Notes: a model not told the origin generated them from the letters alone. DNA of 5,934 nucleotides from Propionibacteriaceae bacterium (GCA_031255975.1 JAIRRM010000064.1:1-5934); one strand, 5' to 3'. Counted from the stretch's first letter, positions 1 to 5,840 are shown. Made by a program: numbers and translations.

Positions 1-331
1 CCAACAAACGCCCCAACGCGGCTGCGGCGAACCCCGACGCCACCAGCGAGAGCAGCACCCCGCCGTACTCCATCGGAATGCCGATGACGTTCAGCGCCCG
101 TAGCAGCAGCGGCAGCCCAGGGAAGAACGCCATGTTGTTGAGGTTGTCGTAGCCGTGTTCGGCGATAGAGATGTAGTGCTGCACATCCCAGCGCCCCACG
201 GCGTTGCGAAAAGTGAATCCCTCCACCGCCATCGCCGCGAACGCGCTTAACAGCATGGCGATACGGCTCAGTAGCCACACCCCGGCCACGGTGAGCACCG
301 GATTAGCGGTGAGTCGCGCTACCACCCGCAC
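1..331 (-). CDS. PIG-V-like membrane mannosyltransferase, partial (5' part)
   Basis: The reading frame is open from a GTG at 329-331 to the window edge, giving about 110 codons, so the C-terminal part is missing. After a first hydrophobic segment (about residues 12-37) the protein has RWDVQHYISIAEHGYDN near residues 47-63, then AFFPGLPLLLR near 68-78 and another hydrophobic stretch. An RWDxxHY...A..GY motif followed by FFPxxP is typical of PIG-V-related, polyprenyl- or dolichol-phosphate-mannose-using transferases. The Asp and His lie in the first extracytoplasmic loop, where the catalytic acid is expected. The start is well supported: GAGGAG lies 5 nt upstream inside the end of the preceding gene, and the gap to that gene's stop is 2 nt. 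The tight spacing indicates co-transcription and probable translational coupling with the GT87-like gene. The family call is firm; the acceptor substrate is unknown. Confidence 0.8.
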   Translation of the reverse strand, partial: MRVVARLTANPVLTVAGVWLLSRIAMLLSAFAAMAVEGFTFRNAVGRWDVQHYISIAEHGYDNLNNMAFFPGLPLLLRALNVIGIPMEYGGVLLSLVASGFAAAALGRLL

Positions 332-333
332 GC

Positions 334-1836
334 TTACTCCTCGCCGTCGACCGCTTCGGATTCTTGTTGGAACTCGCCCGCGTCGGTGGCGCTATTCTCA
401 AACAGCATGGCCGGGCGCGCCCGTTTGGCCTGCACCCAAGCGGCGTCCGGCTCATGGTCGAGCACACCGCCCAACGGGTCATCGACGTACGGCATCCGCA
501 CCGGATCGTCCCAAGGGTTGCGAATGTCGTGGACAACCCGCCCAAAAACCCAGAATTGCACCGCTACGCGCAGCACCACCACCAACCAGTAGAGTCGATC
601 CGCGCCGGTACCAGGGCCCAACACCCCGCCCAAGAACCCCCAGATGGCGAGAAAATACAGCAGTTCCGCCCCCGACCAGATGGCTATATCGAGCGCTTTC
701 GGGCGCGCCAGCACCACGAACGGCAACAGCCACAACACGTACTGCGGCGAATACACCTTGTTGAACGCCAAGAACACGACCAGTACCAGCAGCATCACTT
801 GTGGCACCCGGGGACGGCGCGGCGCGTCCAGCACCTCCATGATGATGAACACTCCACCGATGGCGATGCAGACGACCTCCAGCGCCGACACGATGAACGG
901 CCCCGACCACTCCACCCCGGCAAGCTGCATCACGTACCAGATGGAACCGAGGTCGGCACCACGGGTGGCGTTATAGCTGTAGAAGTAGGCCCAGCCGGCG
1001 CGATCAGTGAGCAGCAACGGTAGGTTGAGCGCCAACCAAGACACCACCCCGCCCGAAAAAAACAGCAGGAAGGCCCGGCCCTTACCGGCGCGTACACACA
1101 GCAACAGCAGCACCGGCACCAGCGCCACCGGGTAGAACTTGGCGGCGCAAGCGATACCGGCAATGATGCCGGCGGGCAGCGGAAGCCGTCTGGCCCACAG
1201 CAGCAGTGACAAGCTGGTGAGCATCACCGCCAGCAAATCCCAGTTGATGAGCGCCGCCGTCATGATCGCGGGCGAGAACGCCACGAATACCGCGTCCCAG
1301 GCACGCAGCCGGATGCCCTGTGTATGCCTGACCGCCGCTTTCGCGCCCAGCCGGAGATGAATCACCACCAACGCCATGAAGCATCCGAACAGCAGCACCG
1401 CGCTCACCGCGAAAAACAGGTTGGTGGCGTGCAACAGGTCGGCACCACTCACCCCCGGTTCCACTTTCGCGCCCAGCAGGCCGGCCATCCAACGAGTGAA
1501 AGTGATGAAGTAGCCGATGAGCGGCGGATACTCCAGCGGAGGGTCACTCGCCCATACGTTACCGCCCTCGTGCAGCGGTGCGCGGTTCAGGTACAACACA
1601 CTGATGTCGGAGTAGCACAGCCTGGGGAAGGTGTTTATGGTCTCGTCAGAGTCGCTTCGGATACAGGGTGCCTGCCTGAGCATCAAGATCAACCATGACA
1701 CCAGCGCCGCGCCGATCGTCCAAGGCACCGGGTCGTACCAAACCCCGCCGATACGCGCACGTTTGCCCAGTGGGCCGCCGATGCGCCCCGTCAATCCAGG
1801 GGCATCGGGGAAATATCCGGTGAGCGGGCTGGTCAC
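334..1836 (-). CDS. GT87-like (DUF2029-type) integral membrane glycosyltransferase
   Basis: This is a 500-residue protein with roughly 11-12 hydrophobic segments between residues 36 and 433, a short basic N-terminus and a hydrophilic acidic C-terminal tail (about 435-500). Recognisable family features are CYSDISVLYLNR (74-85) and LEYPPLIGYF (101-110) in the first extracytoplasmic loop, INWDLLAV (197-204), AAKFYP (231-236) and NKVYSPQYVLWLLP (359-372). The KxYSPQYxLWLLP signature and the early Asp (D77, or alternatively D98) fit GT-C mannosyltransferases of the PimE/GT87 type, which use polyprenyl-phosphate mannose outside the membrane. Its place directly downstream of a PonA1-like gene matches M. 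tuberculosis Rv0050-Rv0051. The start is a GTG; an in-frame TAG lies 12 nt upstream and there is no Shine-Dalgarno, so this is the first possible start and probably leaderless. The true donor and acceptor cannot be read from the sequence. Confidence 0.85.
   Translation of the reverse strand: MTSPLTGYFPDAPGLTGRIGGPLGKRARIGGVWYDPVPWTIGAALVSWLILMLRQAPCIRSDSDETINTFPRLCYSDISVLYLNRAPLHEGGNVWASDPPLEYPPLIGYFITFTRWMAGLLGAKVEPGVSGADLLHATNLFFAVSAVLLFGCFMALVVIHLRLGAKAAVRHTQGIRLRAWDAVFVAFSPAIMTAALINWDLLAVMLTSLSLLLWARRLPLPAGIIAGIACAAKFYPVALVPVLLLLCVRAGKGRAFLLFFSGGVVSWLALNLPLLLTDRAGWAYFYSYNATRGADLGSIWYVMQLAGVEWSGPFIVSALEVVCIAIGGVFIIMEVLDAPRRPRVPQVMLLVLVVFLAFNKVYSPQYVLWLLPFVVLARPKALDIAIWSGAELLYFLAIWGFLGGVLGPGTGADRLYWLVVVLRVAVQFWVFGRVVHDIRNPWDDPVRMPYVDDPLGGVLDHEPDAAWVQAKRARPAMLFENSATDAGEFQQESEAVDGEE
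337..342 (-). promoter_or_regulatory. Strong Shine-Dalgarno deciding the GTG start of the PIG-V-like gene
   Basis: The minus strand reads GAGGAG, then TAAGC, then GTG. The Shine-Dalgarno overlaps the last codons (GAG GAG, Glu-Glu) of the upstream gene, and that gene's TAA stop falls inside the spacer. This fixes the GTG at 331 as the start and suggests that ribosomes terminating on the upstream gene can re-initiate here. Confidence 0.75.
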
Positions 1837-1842
1837 TCGGCC

Positions 1843-1871
1843 AGTCTAGCCAGCCGCACGACCAGACAAGC
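1843..1871 (-). promoter_or_regulatory. Putative promoter giving a leaderless GTG start for the GT87-like gene
   Basis: The minus strand carries TAGACT at 1848-1843, a TANNNT-type -10 hexamer, followed by exactly six bases and then the GTG at 1836. That spacing would place the transcription start on the start codon, and no ribosome-binding site precedes it. A weak -35-like TTGTCT lies 15 bp further upstream. Leaderless mRNAs with this geometry are common in Actinomycetota. The call rests on one hexamer and its spacing, so it stays tentative. The 87-bp gap to the PBP gene would also allow read-through transcription. Confidence 0.45.
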
Positions 1872-1889
1872 CAGCCGCACAGCCAGACA
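1848..1889. repeat. Two-copy 21-bp tandem repeat between PBP and GT87-like genes
   Basis: Copies at 1848-1868 and 1869-1889 both begin AGCCAGCCGCAC and end CCAGACA, differing only at two adjacent bases (GA versus AG). The left copy overlaps the putative -10 element of the GT87-like gene. No clear terminator hairpin with a T-tract lies in the gap. The CAGCCG/CGGCTG pairing between the repeat and the bases next to it has a loop of about 20 nt and is weak. Confidence 0.7.
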
Positions 1890-1923
1890 AACGCGGAACG
1901 GCTGCCTTTACGCTGCGTTTCAC

Positions 1924-4167
1924 TTACGGGGTGTCGCTTTCCTCCGCCGTCGGATCGGTCTCATCCGGGTCGGTCTCCGGGGGATCGGTTCCGGACGGAT
2001 CGTCCGGGGGCACCGTCGGCGGCGTCGGGGACGGAGTAGGAGTAGGTGTGGGGGTGGGCGACGGAGTGATCGGGTTCCACTCCTGTCCACTGCCGTTCAC
2101 GTTGGGCGGTGGATCGAACTTGAGGTTGGGCAGCTCCTCGTTCGCCAGCTTCATGTACGTGCCCCAGACGCGAACCGGCCAGGATCCCCCGGTGAAGAAC
2201 CCCCATCCGGAGGGTCGATACGGATAGAGACTGGAGTAGCCCTCCGGCCCCGCCACGAACATCACCGCGGTGCTGATTTGCTTCGTAAACCCCACGTACC
2301 AGGCCGCTTTCACCTCGCCTTCCGCCTCGGCGGTGCCGGATTTAGCGGCAGCATAATGCCCCACCCGCTCCGCGTAGGAGTTCATGCGTACCGTCTCCTG
2401 CATGGCGTACGCCAGATCGCGGCAGATGTCGGCCTCGATGGTTTGGGTGATCTCCGGGGTGGCACGGTACAGCACCTCACCCGATGCGGTACGTACCTCC
2501 TGAATCAGGTACGGGGCGGCATAGCGGCCATAGTTGGCGATGGTCGCGTATCCGGTGGCCTGGTCGAGCGGTGAAATCTCACCAGAACCCAAGGTGATAC
2601 GGCTGTGGAGATCCCACCCGGCGCCGGTCGGCACCCCCGCGTCGTTTGCGGCACGCGCCACCTCCTCCGGGCCGTTCGGGGTACGTAACACCAGATCCAC
2701 AAATGCGGTATTGATCGACTCCGGGAGGGCGTATTCGAGGGTAACCAGGCCGTAGTTCGTACCCGCGAAGTTATCGACCGAGACGCTGTCGCCCTGTGGC
2801 GTGAACGAGTCACCCCGTAGCAGCGATTTCAGTGAGAAACCATGCCGTTCACCGGCGATGAAGGCGTACGGCTTGAACGTGGAACCAGCCATTCGAGGTG
2901 TGGTAGCCCAGTTGCGCTGCTGACTTACGAAATCCGGGCCGCCATACAGCGCCAGGATGCGCCCGGTGCCGACTTCAACCGAAGCCATGCCGATATGCAA
3001 TTGGCTGATATCGACGTCCGGACGGGCCCCAACGATCTGCGCCACATAGTCCTGAACGGTGGACTCCATCGCCCACTGCAACGAGTGGTCGATAGTGGTG
3101 ATGACACTCAACCCACCGCCCTGAATCTGTTCTTCGGGGTAGCCCATTTCGGCGAGTTGCGCCTCCACCATCTTTATCAGATAGCCGCCGGGGCCGCCGT
3201 AAGTGTCGTGAATCGGGATGTGGGGAAACTCCGGCGGATGTGCCAGATAGTACTTGTATTCGGTTTCGGTGAGGTTCCCCATGGTGAGCATCCCGTCCAG
3301 TACGTACTCATACCGTTTCAGGAATCCATCTTCGTTGCCCTCGATGCCCGGGTCCCACAGGCCGGGCGAGTTCAGGATAGCCGCGAGCGCCGCCGCTTGT
3401 GGCACCGTCAACTGCGCCGCGTCGATGCCGAAGTACGCCCGCGCCGCCTCTTGAATGCCGTACGAGCCACGCCCGAACCAGATGGTGTTGAGATACCCCT
3501 CCAGAATCTCTTCCTTCGGCATCTCCTCGTTGAGTTTCACCGCGATAATCAGTTCTTTGAGCTTACGGGTTAACGTCTGCTCATCGGTCAGGTACATCAG
3601 TTTGATGTATTGCTGCGTGATGGTGGAACCAGACTGGAGTTCACCACCAGCGATGATGTTGAACCCGGCGCGAATCATGCCGGGGATGGAGATGCCGGGG
3701 TTCGTCCAGAAGGTGCGATCTTCCGCCGCCAACACCGCGTTGATGATGGATTCGGGCATCTCCTGGTACGACAATGGCGTGCGGTTCTGCATCGCCAGCG
3801 TGCCCAACTCAGTGGTGGCGTCGTTGTAGTAGATGCGGGTGTTCGCGGTGGTGAAGTCTTCGTTGGGGTCGGGAATGTCGATGCTGTTGTACGCGATTAT
3901 CGCCGCGATGACTCCAACGAGTGACAAAAATGCCACTACGATCATCACCCATAGTGCGACGGTAAGCACCTTCTGTTTGGTGGTCTTGTTGCGCCACGGA
4001 GTCGCTTTTTGCTTGCCTTTGGCTTTGACCTTGGCCTTGGTCTTGCCTCGTGTCGTAGCGCCTTTGGACGCGGTGGTCTTCGTGGCGGTAGTGCTGCGAG
4101 ATTGCGGCTTGGCCGCTGGACGTTTACCGCTGCGGGATGCCGAACGTCCACCTGTACTGCCTGCCAT
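1924..4167 (-). CDS. Bifunctional class A penicillin-binding protein (transglycosylase/transpeptidase), PonA1-like
   Basis: The enzyme polymerises lipid II and crosslinks peptidoglycan at the outer face of the membrane. In the 747-residue form, residues 1-66 are a cytoplasmic tail rich in Lys, Arg, Ser and Thr, and about 67-93 form the single membrane anchor. The GT51 domain shows EDRTFWTNPG (catalytic Glu 149), SGSTITQQY (about 180-187), RKLKE (Glu 205) and EGYLNTIWFGRG. The transpeptidase domain shows STFK (Ser429, Lys432), SIN (484-486) and KSG (609-611). The Asn in EDRxFxxNPG, in place of the usual His, also occurs in mycobacterial PonA1. The tail holds a TP/SP repeat (about 701-716) and an acidic Pro/Asp/Glu end; I see no PASTA domain. 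The start is the ATG at 4167, with GGAGGAG four bases upstream; an in-frame ATG at 4245 lacks a Shine-Dalgarno. All catalytic motifs are intact, so it should be active. Confidence 0.95.
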   Translation of the reverse strand: MAGSTGGRSASRSGKRPAAKPQSRSTTATKTTASKGATTRGKTKAKVKAKGKQKATPWRNKTTKQKVLTVALWVMIVVAFLSLVGVIAAIIAYNSIDIPDPNEDFTTANTRIYYNDATTELGTLAMQNRTPLSYQEMPESIINAVLAAEDRTFWTNPGISIPGMIRAGFNIIAGGELQSGSTITQQYIKLMYLTDEQTLTRKLKELIIAVKLNEEMPKEEILEGYLNTIWFGRGSYGIQEAARAYFGIDAAQLTVPQAAALAAILNSPGLWDPGIEGNEDGFLKRYEYVLDGMLTMGNLTETEYKYYLAHPPEFPHIPIHDTYGGPGGYLIKMVEAQLAEMGYPEEQIQGGGLSVITTIDHSLQWAMESTVQDYVAQIVGARPDVDISQLHIGMASVEVGTGRILALYGGPDFVSQQRNWATTPRMAGSTFKPYAFIAGERHGFSLKSLLRGDSFTPQGDSVSVDNFAGTNYGLVTLEYALPESINTAFVDLVLRTPNGPEEVARAANDAGVPTGAGWDLHSRITLGSGEISPLDQATGYATIANYGRYAAPYLIQEVRTASGEVLYRATPEITQTIEADICRDLAYAMQETVRMNSYAERVGHYAAAKSGTAEAEGEVKAAWYVGFTKQISTAVMFVAGPEGYSSLYPYRPSGWGFFTGGSWPVRVWGTYMKLANEELPNLKFDPPPNVNGSGQEWNPITPSPTPTPTPTPSPTPPTVPPDDPSGTDPPETDPDETDPTAEESDTP

Positions 4168-4171
4168 GCGT

Positions 4172-4178
4172 CTCCTCC
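4172..4178 (-). promoter_or_regulatory. Shine-Dalgarno deciding the PBP start
   Basis: GGAGGAG on the minus strand is followed by ACGC and the ATG at 4167-4165; the GGAGG core sits 6 nt from the start codon. The in-frame ATGs at 4245 and 4236 have no comparable site. The 26 extra residues they would add (Arg-rich, starting MPRMIA) are best read as untranslated leader. Confidence 0.8.
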
Positions 4179-4234
4179 AACCCACGGTCGGAGTCGCCCT
4201 ATTGCGGCGGCGGGGAAGTTCGACCGTGGCTATC

Positions 4235-4240
4235 ATTCTA
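4235..4240 (-). promoter_or_regulatory. Candidate -10 element (TAGAAT) proximal to the PBP gene
   Basis: TAGAAT on the minus strand matches the -10 consensus at five of six bases and would start transcription near 4228, giving a leader of about 60 nt before the PBP start. The matching -35 position (AAGTAC or CAAGTA) is poor, so this is a weak call. If it is used, the upstream ATG at 4245 cannot be translated. Confidence 0.3.
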
Positions 4241-4308
4241 GGCATAGCAGCGGCGATGTACTTGACGCTAAGGTTGCGTCTGTGTAGTTACTGGCGCGTT
4301 ACCGAGAC

Positions 4309-4337
4309 ATACTACCTAGTCAAACGATAATTGTCTT
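4309..4337 (-). promoter_or_regulatory. Candidate distal promoter of the PBP operon in an AT-rich island
   Basis: AAGACA (4337-4332) and TAGTAT (4314-4309) on the minus strand are separated by 17 bp and would start transcription near 4302, leaving a leader of about 135 nt. The stretch 4310-4345 is clearly richer in A and T than its surroundings and also contains the 8-bp palindrome TTAGCTAA (4336-4343). An overlapping TTGACT (4323-4318) with TAACGC 16 bp downstream is a second, weaker option. Confidence 0.35.
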
Positions 4338-4378
4338 AGCTAACAGCGGATGCGCTTCCGCGCCGCTACTGGACGTGC

Positions 4379-4508
4379 ATGGGAGGCTTGGGCTGGCCCC
4401 ACCCACCCACCAGTGGCCATGGTGTACGAACCGAGGTCGAGTTCGGCGTCCACCGCAGCACTGTGAGTGAATGGTTGCGGCGCGCCACTTCTTGGCGAAT
4501 CAACCCGG
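4379..4508 (+). pseudogene. Possible relic encoding a helix-turn-helix (resolvase/transposase-like)
   Basis: One plus-strand frame from the ATG at 4379 reads VEFGVHRSTVSEWLRRA across about 4434-4484. This resembles the C-terminal HTH of serine recombinases and some transposases, where phrases like 'EFGVHRTTVxxHLRR' are common. The first 18 residues are unlike any such family, there is no Shine-Dalgarno, and the frame runs on antisense into the end of the XRE gene before stopping at 4582. It is the only plus-strand reading outside the annotated genes with a family-like motif. It may be a degraded mobile-element fragment or chance; the match is short. Confidence 0.2.
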
Positions 4509-5084
4509 TTATAGCGAATAGGTGGCTTTCCAGAAGATCCTGTCACCGACGACTATCCTGGGGCCCGGAAAGCCTCCGCTGAGTTCCCGGCTCTCGATAA
4601 ACGAATCGGTGACATTGACGAGCAGGCGGCGTTGTTCCAAGCTGACCAGATACCAAGCTGATAGGTCACGCAGCGAATCGGCGACCTGGAAGATGCCCGC
4701 CTGGGTGATGATCTCCAGCACAACCTCAAACCAGCGCAGTCTTTTACGCCGAACCAAAGGACGAATCGCGGTGGCCTGCGGATAGGTCGCTAGAACCGCC
4801 GCGTCCGACGCGCTGCGGGCCCTGCCGCCTCGGTGAAACTGCGACAAGTCAATACTCTGCCTGACCACCTCACCGGTGGGGCCATCCCAACCGGTTGCCA
4901 GCAGCGAGTCCATATTCACATCGAACAGGCGCGCAATAGATTGCAGATTGGCGATGTCCGGGGTTCCGCGATCAGACTCCCATTTCGTTACGGCCTGCCG
5001 CGACACGCATAGTTTGTCAGCAAGTTCCTCCTGCGTGAACCCTGCCTGAACCCTCGCCTGTCTGAGTTTCTGCCCTAACGTCAT
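4509..5084 (-). CDS. XRE-family transcriptional regulator with unassigned C-terminal domain
   Basis: This is a 191-residue protein. Residues 4-60 form a Cro/CI-type helix-turn-helix: LGQKLRQARVQAGFTQEELA, then DKLCVSRQAVTKWESDRG, then PDIANLQSIARLFDVNMDSLL. The TQEELADKL and SRQAVTKWE helices are textbook for DNA contact. A polar linker (about 65-98) leads to a C-terminal part (about 99-191) with YPQATAIRPLVRRKRL, a hydrophobic helix near VVLEIITQAGIFQVADSL, LSAWYLVS, RRLLVNVTDSFIESREL and RIVVGDRIFW. I do not recognise this domain; it could bind a ligand or partner. The start is the ATG at 5084, with AAAGGA 7 nt upstream; an in-frame ATG at 5195 lacks a good site. The gap upstream contains a 15-bp dyad suited to autoregulation. 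The target genes are unknown; both flanking genes are on the same strand. Confidence 0.85.
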   Translation of the reverse strand: MTLGQKLRQARVQAGFTQEELADKLCVSRQAVTKWESDRGTPDIANLQSIARLFDVNMDSLLATGWDGPTGEVVRQSIDLSQFHRGGRARSASDAAVLATYPQATAIRPLVRRKRLRWFEVVLEIITQAGIFQVADSLRDLSAWYLVSLEQRRLLVNVTDSFIESRELSGGFPGPRIVVGDRIFWKATYSL

Positions 5085-5096
5085 CTTCGGTTCCTT

Positions 5097-5128
5097 TCCT
5101 GCGCCCAACGTCTCCTGCGCCCAGCGTC
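5097..5128. repeat. 16-bp tandem direct repeat upstream of the XRE gene
   Basis: Two adjacent copies, TCCTGCGCCCAACGTC (5097-5112) and TCCTGCGCCCAGCGTC (5113-5128), differ at one base. On the minus strand they end in GGGCGCAGGA, and the left copy abuts the Shine-Dalgarno of the XRE gene. They could be operator half-sites or a simple slippage duplication of a ribosome-binding-site-like stretch. Confidence 0.7.
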
Positions 5129-5163
5129 GTTTCCACTCCAGCATGACAGAGGCCAGGCCAACC

Positions 5164-5202
5164 TCCGCGGAAACAACCGCTACGTTGCGTAGCATTCCGG
5201 AA
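5164..5202. promoter_or_regulatory. Candidate operator: cluster of palindromes upstream of the XRE gene
   Basis: The perfect dyad GCTACG-TTG-CGTAGC (5179-5193) is flanked by the 8-bp palindromes TCCGCGGA (5164-5171) and TTCCGGAA (5195-5202). XRE repressors commonly bind short dyads of this size upstream of their own gene, and this one ends 95 bp before the chosen start codon. No clear -10/-35 pair could be fixed around it. The dyad is read directly; its role is inferred from position. Confidence 0.4.
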
Positions 5203-5326
5203 ACCGTTCGAGTCTCCCGCTCTCGCTAGGTCTTTCCCCGCGATACTCACGGAACTGCACTAATCTGTCAGCGTCCACAGCTCCAGCAATCGCTCCTTTG
5301 ACCGGTGCCTTTGTTGCAGCGAAGCC

Positions 5327-5746
5327 TCAACTCACCTCGAAGACGGTGACGTGCTGGGATTTGTAGAACCTGCCCCGGGTCGCGGTGAACCGCAGTACGG
5401 TGTAGTCGGGGTCGTTGACACCCTCCTTGTAGAACATGCGGTCGCCGGTCTTCCAGATCAGTTTCCGGCTGGCCTCGTCGCGCAACGTCTCCATCGTGCC
5501 GTACAGCGTCAGGCCAGTGAAATGGAACTCGTCAAAGAAGTACAGTGCCGCGTTCGGATTTGCCTCGAACTCGGCAACTTTGCTTGAAGACGTATTGGTC
5601 GTCAACCAGAATTGTGCCAATCCTTCCCGGTGGCGGGGAGCCAACATGGCCCTCATGTCAGGGTTGCCTCTGGCGTCAAGCGATGCGACAACAACCGTCT
5701 TGGCCTTGTCGATAAGCTTCTCGGCCAGGCTCATTACGTCACTCAT
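5327..5746 (-). CDS. Pyridoxamine 5'-phosphate oxidase-like (split-barrel, flavin/heme-binding) protein
   Basis: This is a 139-residue protein, the usual size for single-domain PNPOx-like, general stress protein 26-type proteins. It starts with helix SLAEKLIDKAKTVVVASLD, followed by GNPDMRAML (27-35), FWLTTNTSSSKVAEFEANPNAALYFFD (46-72) and a final GVNDPDYTVLRFTATRGRFY (109-128). The order (strand with G.P..R.M, W..TN..S.K, N..A.L.F, then D.Y.VLRF.A..G) is characteristic of the split barrel that binds FMN, F420 or heme. I cannot tell which cofactor, and a true PdxH role is unlikely at this length. The start is the ATG at 5746, with AAGGAG six bases upstream. Its first seven codons and leader belong to a 71-bp sequence duplicated just upstream. 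It lies 242 bp before the XRE gene on the same strand, with no terminator recognised between them. Confidence 0.85.
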   Translation of the reverse strand: MSDVMSLAEKLIDKAKTVVVASLDARGNPDMRAMLAPRHREGLAQFWLTTNTSSSKVAEFEANPNAALYFFDEFHFTGLTLYGTMETLRDEASRKLIWKTGDRMFYKEGVNDPDYTVLRFTATRGRFYKSQHVTVFEVS

Positions 5747-5817
5747 TTGTGTCTCCTTCGAGGCATGAGATCACGGGTCGAGCCCGTGATGACGAACAGG
5801 CTCATTACATCACTCAT
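5743..5817 (-). CDS. Possible 24-codon leader ORF created by the 71-bp duplication
   Basis: An ATG at 5817 in the second repeat copy opens a 24-codon frame that begins MSDVMSL, exactly as the downstream PNPOx-like protein does. It then continues through the palindrome (FVITGLTRDL) and ends at a TGA (5745-5743) that overlaps the PNPOx start as ATGA. GGAG lies 9 nt upstream of its start, so it could be translated. It is read clearly as an ORF, but whether it is expressed is unknown. It may regulate the next gene by coupling, or it may only be a by-product of the duplication. Confidence 0.3.
   Translation of the reverse strand: MSDVMSLFVITGSTRDLMPRRRHK
5770..5790. repeat. Palindrome with 8-bp arms (copy 1)
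   Basis: ATCACGGG and CCCGTGAT are perfect inverted arms separated by TCGAG. In the transcript this hairpin would lie about 24 nt upstream of the PNPOx start codon, just before the Shine-Dalgarno. There is no T-tract after it. It resembles the short GC-rich interspersed palindromes that occur in many copies in some bacterial genomes. Confidence 0.85.
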
Positions 5818-5840
5818 TTATGTCTACTCCGAGGTATGAG

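Larger units (their letters stand above)
4168..4508. other. 341-bp intergenic region between the XRE regulator and the PBP gene
   Basis: This gap holds the PBP leader and its candidate promoters (4235-4337), a small hairpin GCGGA/TCCGC with a 6-nt loop (4346-4361), and a plus-strand stretch that reads like part of a helix-turn-helix (about 4430-4490). The hairpin is not followed by a T-tract on either strand, so I do not call a terminator for the XRE gene. No RNA gene is recognised. Confidence 0.6.

Noticed and set aside
364..1023. Plus-strand frame of 219 codons opposite the GT87-like gene
   Set aside because: It is rich in His, Gln and Arg, as expected from the complement of a hydrophobic membrane protein gene; it has no family resemblance.
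1891..1920. Terminator after the PBP gene (AAACGC/GCGTTT pairing)
   Set aside because: The stem has 6 bp with a loop of about 18 nt and no T-tract beyond the stem itself; it is too weak to call.
2842..3573. Long plus-strand open frame of 243 codons opposite the PBP gene
   Set aside because: It is antisense to well-conserved PBP motifs. Long antisense frames are expected in GC-rich genes, and its translation resembles no family.
3450..3760. Loss of the catalytic-motif His in the PBP transglycosylase domain (EDRTFWTNPG)
   Set aside because: Mycobacterial PonA1 also carries SNPG at this position, so it is a normal variant rather than inactivation.
4168..4245. N-terminal extension of the PBP from the ATG at 4245 (26 more residues)
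   Set aside because: No Shine-Dalgarno before 4245, a -10-like TAGAAT overlaps this region, and the ATG at 4167 has a near-ideal GGAGGAG.
4346..4361. Intrinsic terminator of the XRE gene (GCGGA/TCCGC hairpin)
   Set aside because: The stem has only 5 bp and no T-run follows on either strand.
5085..5195. N-terminal extension of the XRE regulator from the ATG at 5195
   Set aside because: The extra 37 residues precede the normal start of the HTH domain, the ATG lies beside the candidate operator dyad, and 5084 has a better ribosome-binding site.
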